DNA from: Collinsella aerofaciens
Lineage (GTDB): Bacteria > Actinomycetota > Coriobacteriia > Coriobacteriales > Coriobacteriaceae
Length of the DNA stretch: 54,114 nucleotides
Assembly (NCBI RefSeq): GCF_015670745.1
Contig: NZ_JADPCH010000016.1
Location: forward strand, 1 to 54,114
Direction of reading: 5' to 3'
Shown: in pieces, positions 50,724 through 54,114 of the stretch
Position numbering within the stretch: position 1 is the first letter of the stretch
Layout: every line of letters begins with the position of its first letter
The notes under the pieces: model-generated
The model's database searches: none
What the model was told of the DNA's origin: nothing
The model's input: only the letters and a program-made list of their open reading frames with translations
Made by a program: the position numbers and the translations under genes

Positions 50724-52157
50724 ATGGCTGTTATTAATGTGCTGCCTTCGGATGGGAAGGTTATTGACGAGGGTCCTGTTGGTTGCTCTGTTGATGTTTG
50801 CAATGATGACTTCCGTTTTCTAGATGTTGGCTTGCCACCCGAGATTCTGCGTTTAAAGGACGCGGGGTATCTTTCGCAGGCTATTGAGGCTTGCGACCGC
50901 CTACTTGCCCAAGATCCCGATCCCTCGCTTGCTGCCTGCGTTCGTGCCGAGCGGTATCGCATGCTTGAGACGCCGCTTCATTTTTCGGTGTCGCGCGATC
51001 GAGCTATTGCGATGATTCGCGAGGAGTGGCCTGAGTTTACTGAGGAGCAGTTTGACGATCTGATTGACCGTAAGCGTATTGACTGGCGCTTTATCGATGG
51101 CGAGCTGTTCGTTCTCGACAACTTCCTCGATTCGCTTCGCGTATATCCCAAAGAGGTTCCCGGCATGCGGCCCGATCCTACGGACGGAATTGCACTGCGC
51201 AACGAGATGCTCAAGGAGATGGAGTCGCAAAATGGATTGGCTCGCGTCATTACGCTTAAAGCGTCCGTGTCTGTCCCCGGCGCTCTGGAGGGGGAGACCG
51301 TTTGCGCTTGGCTTCCCGTCGCGGCTGCCTGCCGTCAGCAGTTTCGGGTCGAGATTCTCGACATGACGCCGGAGGGTGCTGTTGCTCCCGCGAATGCTTC
51401 GGCGCGTACCGTCTCGTGGTCTTCTTCGAGCGAGCGCTCATTCTCGGTGACTTATCGTTATCACATCGATGCTGCTTATTGTGATGTCTACGGTGGCACA
51501 CTTCCGGTTCATCCGCGTATGGACGCGCCTCTGCCCGAGGATATTTCCGAGGACCGTCCGCACATTGCATTTACGCCGTATCTGCAGCAGCTGACGGCCA
51601 GCGTTGTTGGCGGACTCGAGGATCCGCTCGATCGCGCTCGGGCTATCTATGATTACTTGACACAGCATATCGACTATCGCTATCAGCCACCGTACCTGCT
51701 TTTGGGATCTATTGCCGATGACTGTGCACACTCGCTCCGCGGCGATTGCGGCGTTATGGCGCTCACGTTTATCACCATGTGCCGCATCGCGGGCGTGCCT
51801 GCCCGTTGGCAGAGCGGCCTGTATGTTGCGCCCGATTCGGTGGGGCCGCACGATTGGGCTGAGTTCTATACGCCACAGACCGGTTGGCTTAACGCCGACG
51901 TATCGTTTGGCTCCTCGGCGCGCAGGATGGGGGAGGAGTGGCGTCGTCGTCACTACTTTGGCAATCTCGACCCGTGGCGTATGGTGGCAAACTGTCGGTT
52001 CCAGGCGGGGTTTGAACCTGCCTATGACGGCATGCGCGAGGACCCCTACGATAACCAGATGGGCGAGGCCTCGGTTGACGGACGTGGATGTCGTCAGCGG
52101 GAGATGCTCCGCACGGTCGAACTTATCGAAATGCTTGAAGTTCCATTTTCGGACTAA
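50724..52157 (+). CDS. Transglutaminase-like domain protein
   Basis: A 477-aa protein without signal peptide or membrane helix. The N-terminal helical half (1-180) contains a TPR-like stretch. The C-terminal half has a transglutaminase core with catalytic Cys342 (GDCGVMALTF), His376 (HDWAEFY) and Asp392 (NADVSFG), all present. It may act as a cysteine protease, peptidase or crosslinker on an unknown cytosolic target. The first ~60 codons are unusually rich in T-ending codons compared with neighbours. ATG 50724 has GGAG 6 bases upstream; the longer frame to 50535 runs through the palindrome region and is rejected. Confidence 0.85.
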   Translation: MAVINVLPSDGKVIDEGPVGCSVDVCNDDFRFLDVGLPPEILRLKDAGYLSQAIEACDRLLAQDPDPSLAACVRAERYRMLETPLHFSVSRDRAIAMIREEWPEFTEEQFDDLIDRKRIDWRFIDGELFVLDNFLDSLRVYPKEVPGMRPDPTDGIALRNEMLKEMESQNGLARVITLKASVSVPGALEGETVCAWLPVAAACRQQFRVEILDMTPEGAVAPANASARTVSWSSSSERSFSVTYRYHIDAAYCDVYGGTLPVHPRMDAPLPEDISEDRPHIAFTPYLQQLTASVVGGLEDPLDRARAIYDYLTQHIDYRYQPPYLLLGSIADDCAHSLRGDCGVMALTFITMCRIAGVPARWQSGLYVAPDSVGPHDWAEFYTPQTGWLNADVSFGSSARRMGEEWRRRHYFGNLDPWRMVANCRFQAGFEPAYDGMREDPYDNQMGEASVDGRGCRQREMLRTVELIEMLEVPFSD

Positions 52158-52196
52158 TCAACAGAAAGCTGTGATAAACTATCTCACGCATTACGT

Positions 52197-52283
52197 GCCC
52201 GAGTGGCGGAATTGGCAGACGCAGTGGACTCAAAATCCACCGTTGGCAACAACGTGCGAGTTCGAGTCTCGCCTCGGGCACCA
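52197..52283 (+). tRNA. tRNA-Leu (CAA)
   Basis: An 87-base class II tRNA with a full cloverleaf. Acceptor GCCCGAG pairs with CTCGGGC. The D-loop has GGCAGACGC, and the anticodon stem GTGGA/TCCAC encloses CTCAAAA, giving anticodon CAA (UUG codons). There is a long variable arm, T-arm GTTCGAGTC, discriminator A and encoded CCA. A terminator follows at 52303-52326. Confidence 0.97.
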
Positions 52284-52302
52284 TACATGCAAGTGAGCGT
52301 TC

Positions 52303-52326
52303 AAGGGGGTTGCGGCCCCCTTTTTC
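52303..52326 (+). terminator. Terminator of tRNA-Leu
   Basis: AAGGGGG and CCCCCTT form the stem around a 6-base loop, followed by TTTTT. Confidence 0.85.
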
Positions 52327-52389
52327 GTGTACGTAATGTGATAACGCGCGGTACGTGTTATTATTCGCAAGGCGTTGTTCCCACAATGC

Positions 52390-52531
52390 CCTAAAGAGGA
52401 ACCCGAGGGTTCCCACCTTTTGGCGCCAATGAGCAGCTGACTGGTCATACAACCTAGATTCCCTTCCTCATACCGAGGATGTCTATGTGTACGACCTGGT
52501 TGCAAAGAAGCGCCGGGTTATTTTTTTATGA
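52390..52531 (+). promoter_or_regulatory. Leader region of the infC-rpmI-rplT operon
   Basis: About 140 bases before infC include a tight hairpin GGAACCC-GA-GGGTTCC (52398-52413) and a T-rich stretch (52519-52527) after a GCGCCGGG sequence. This could be an attenuator or ribosomal-protein binding leader, as known for IF3-L35-L20 operons of other bacteria, but no specific known RNA motif was matched. Confidence 0.4.
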
Positions 52532-52546
52532 ATGGAGGTAGGGAAA

Positions 52547-53101
52547 ATAGCTAAGTCTGATGACACCCGCATCAACGACGAGATCACTGCATCTTCGTGC
52601 CGTTTGATTGGCGTCGATGGCTCTCAGCTCGGCCTGTTCGCCATCCGCGATGCCCAGCGCGTCGCCGACGATCAGGGTCTCGACCTGGTCGAGATCGCTC
52701 CCAACGCGGAGCCGCCGGTCTGCAAGGTCATGGACTACGGTAAGTTCAAGTACCAGCAGGCCATGAAGGCCAAGGCCGCTCGTAAGAACCAGTCCAAGGT
52801 CGAGGTCAAGGAAATGAAGTTCCGGCCCAAGATTGACGTTGGCGATTACGAGACCAAGAAGGGCCACGTTCTGCGTTTCCTCAAGAAGGGCGCACGCGTT
52901 AAGATCACCATCATGTTCCGCGGCCGTGAGATGGCTCACCCGGAGCAGGGTCTTAACGTTCTCGAGCGCCTCGCCGAGGATCTTAAGCCTTACGCTACGG
53001 TCGAGTCCAAGCCTAAGATGGAAGGCCGTAACATGCTTATGCTGCTCGCCCCGATTAAGGGCGCATTTGATGAGGATAAAGCGGCAAGCGATACCAAGTA
53101 A
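52547..53101 (+). CDS. infC: Translation initiation factor IF-3
   Basis: A 184-aa IF3 with an N-terminal domain (TRINDEITASSCRLIGVDGSQLG), a linker, and a C-terminal domain (KEMKFRPKIDVGDYETK and the RVKITIMFRGREM motif). It keeps 30S subunits free and proofreads start codons. The strong GGAGGT at 52534-52539 stands 7 bases before ATA (52547), which is read here as the start. The only upstream in-frame ATG (52532) overlaps that ribosome site. infC genes characteristically use rare start codons so that IF3 represses its own translation. If ATG 52532 is used instead, the protein is five residues longer. First gene of the operon with rpmI and rplT. Confidence 0.93.
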   Translation: MAKSDDTRINDEITASSCRLIGVDGSQLGLFAIRDAQRVADDQGLDLVEIAPNAEPPVCKVMDYGKFKYQQAMKAKAARKNQSKVEVKEMKFRPKIDVGDYETKKGHVLRFLKKGARVKITIMFRGREMAHPEQGLNVLERLAEDLKPYATVESKPKMEGRNMLMLLAPIKGAFDEDKAASDTK

Positions 53102-53133
53102 CTAGTGTTCTGTAACCGATTAAGGAGTATTTC

Positions 53134-53325
53134 ATGCCTAAGATGAAGTCCCACAGCGGCACCAAGAAGCGTTTCCGCAAGACTGGTACCGGCAAGCTTA
53201 TGCGCGCCAAGGCTTTCAAGAGCCACATCCTGAGCAAGAAGTCCACCAAGCGTAAGCGTGGCTTCCGTCAGGAGACCGAGATCGCCGCTGCCGACCGCAA
53301 GGTCATCAAGTCGCGTCTCGCCTAA
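53134..53325 (+). CDS. rpmI: 50S ribosomal protein L35
   Basis: 63 aa, very basic, with the L35 signature [20 protein letters not shown] and a C-terminal [14 protein letters not shown] precedes ATG 53134. Full length. Confidence 0.96.
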   Translation: MPKMKSHSGTKKRFRKTGTGKLMRAKAFKSHILSKKSTKRKRGFRQETEIAAADRKVIKSRLA

Positions 53326-53364
53326 GTTCGTTTTTTCGTTTTACCGTCTAGGAGTTGATAGAAC

Positions 53365-53724
53365 ATGGCACGTATTAAGCGCGCTGTTGCCGCCAAGAAG
53401 AAGCGCCGTACCGTTATGCACCGTGCGAAGGGTTACTACGGTGCCGCTTCGCGTACTTACAAGCATGCTAAAGAGCAGGTCCAGCACTCCCTGCAGTATC
53501 AGTATCGTGATCGCCGCAACAAGAAGCGCGAGATCCGTTCTCTCTGGATCACTCGTATCAACGCTGCTGCTCGTCTGAACGACATCTCTTACTCTCAGTT
53601 CATGCACGGCCTGAAGGTTGCCGGCATCGAGCTCGACCGCAAGGTCCTGGCTCAGATGGCTTACGAGGACATCGAGTCCTTCAACGAGCTGGCTACCATT
53701 GCCAAGAAGGCTCTCGAGGCCTAA
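53365..53724 (+). CDS. rplT: 50S ribosomal protein L20
   Basis: 119 aa with the family start MARIKRAVAAKKKRR and GYYGAASRTYKHAKEQ, then RRNKKREIRSLWITRINAA. It binds 23S rRNA and is needed early in 50S assembly; in other bacteria it represses its own operon. Last gene before a terminator. Confidence 0.97.
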   Translation: MARIKRAVAAKKKRRTVMHRAKGYYGAASRTYKHAKEQVQHSLQYQYRDRRNKKREIRSLWITRINAAARLNDISYSQFMHGLKVAGIELDRKVLAQMAYEDIESFNELATIAKKALEA

Positions 53725-53743
53725 TAGATTCTCTTGAATCGCT

Positions 53744-53781
53744 AGGGGAGTGTCGCGTTGTGCGCGGCGCTCCCCTTTTTT
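53744..53781 (+). terminator. Intrinsic terminator after rplT
   Basis: AGGGGAG (53744-53750) and CTCCCCT (53770-53776), with further inner GCG pairing, then TTTTTT. Confidence 0.85.
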
Positions 53782-53795
53782 ATCGAAAGCGCTGG

Positions 53796-53823
53796 TTTAC
53801 ATTGCTAAAAGCGCGGGTAGATA
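53796..53823 (+). promoter_or_regulatory. Candidate promoter upstream of a probable rRNA operon
   Basis: TTTACA (53796-53801), 16 bases, TAGATA (53818-53823). It is directly downstream of the rplT terminator and points toward the structured region at the window end. Confidence 0.45.
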
Positions 53824-53899
53824 AACACTTACAGGTGACCGATCTTTATATATCTCTTAACCGAAGGGTCATCATCTGATACGTGCAGTATTTCTGCAC

Positions 53900-54114
53900 C
53901 AGCCTTTCTATGACTTATATAGGAAGCGATGTATTGTGTAGGACTTGTGAAGAGTGGAATTCCCGCCCCCGGGGCCCCTCCGGTCTGGCAATATATCTCC
54001 TTGCCGCGCGGCCCGGTCGAACCGGGAACCAGCGCAGGCGTGCACCTTGAGAACCGGATACTGCGAGGATGGGCACTTACGAGTGTCGCATCCGGGCAGA
54101 CATCGAACCATTTG
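53900..54114 (+). other. Structured, gene-free region, probably an rRNA operon leader
   Basis: No credible coding frame. It holds hairpins CCCGGT-CGA-ACCGGG (about 54010-54030) and GGATG..CACT-TACG-AGTG..CATCC (54067-54093), and the phrase CCTTGAGAACCGGATA at about 54047. That phrase resembles leader or spacer sequences preceding bacterial rRNA genes. The 16S gene would lie beyond the window. It is cut by the window edge, so this is inference. Confidence 0.4.

Overview
This window looks like chromosomal DNA of a gut actinobacterium of the class Coriobacteriia, most probably Collinsella or a close relative. That is inferred from the moderately high GC content, the strong C/G third-position bias, a Rel-aldolase-IF3-L35-L20 core, a bifurcating lactate dehydrogenase/Etf operon, a RecJ-helicase fusion and the abundant imperfect extragenic palindromes. 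No sequence search was possible. No IS element, prophage, integrase or CRISPR array is visible. Most of the window is ordinary core genome with a few accessory blocks.

Layout. 0-6.7 kb: a tRNA-modification neighbourhood with a TrmB-like enzyme, a Trm9/ALKBH8-like methyltransferase, a membrane-anchored XRE regulator with a DUF4097 partner, a bacterial Elp3, and a spermidine-synthase-like protein. 6.7-12.4 kb: a three-gene minus-strand operon encoding a TerB-N/TerB-C protein, a BrxD-like P-loop ATPase and an Lhr/BrxHI-like helicase. 12.4-16.5 kb: a DUF554 membrane protein, then an operon of small secreted or anchored proteins, one ending in an LAQTG sorting signal. 16.8-20.5 kb: FAD dehydrogenase plus EtfB and ferredoxin-EtfA. 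20.5-26 kb: an HD protein, AzlCD, KdgT, a GGDEF protein and a DMT transporter. 26-34.2 kb: purL, a CPA2 antiporter, a 4 x 62-bp palindrome array, an SDR and hom. 34.4-39.9 kb: a livJ remnant and then livJHMGF. 40-42.6 kb: cutC, a DUF4931 protein and a BASS transporter. 42.8-52.2 kb: the RecJ-helicase fusion, rel, an MBL hydrolase, fba, a palindrome pair, a transglutaminase and tRNA-Leu(CAA). 52.4-53.7 kb: infC-rpmI-rplT. 53.8 kb to the end: what looks like an rRNA operon promoter and leader, cut by the window edge.

How the genes work together. The two strongest candidates for undescribed biology are as follows. (1) Elp3 and a Trm9-like methyltransferase lie within 5 kb. In eukaryotes these two activities make cm5U and then mcm5U at the tRNA wobble position, so a bacterial version of that pathway is suggested. 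(2) The TerB-N/C, BrxD-like ATPase and Lhr-like helicase operon resembles BREX/Ter-type DNA-processing accessory genes, but has no BREX core genes beside it. It could be a compact defence or DNA-repair module.

Other points of note are a TGA at codon 3 of etfA, an apparent AUA start codon for infC, an exactly periodic palindrome array, 11-bp-phased direct repeats in the divergent promoter region at 16.56 kb, and a TrmB whose conserved Asp-Pro-Trp-Pro motif is changed.
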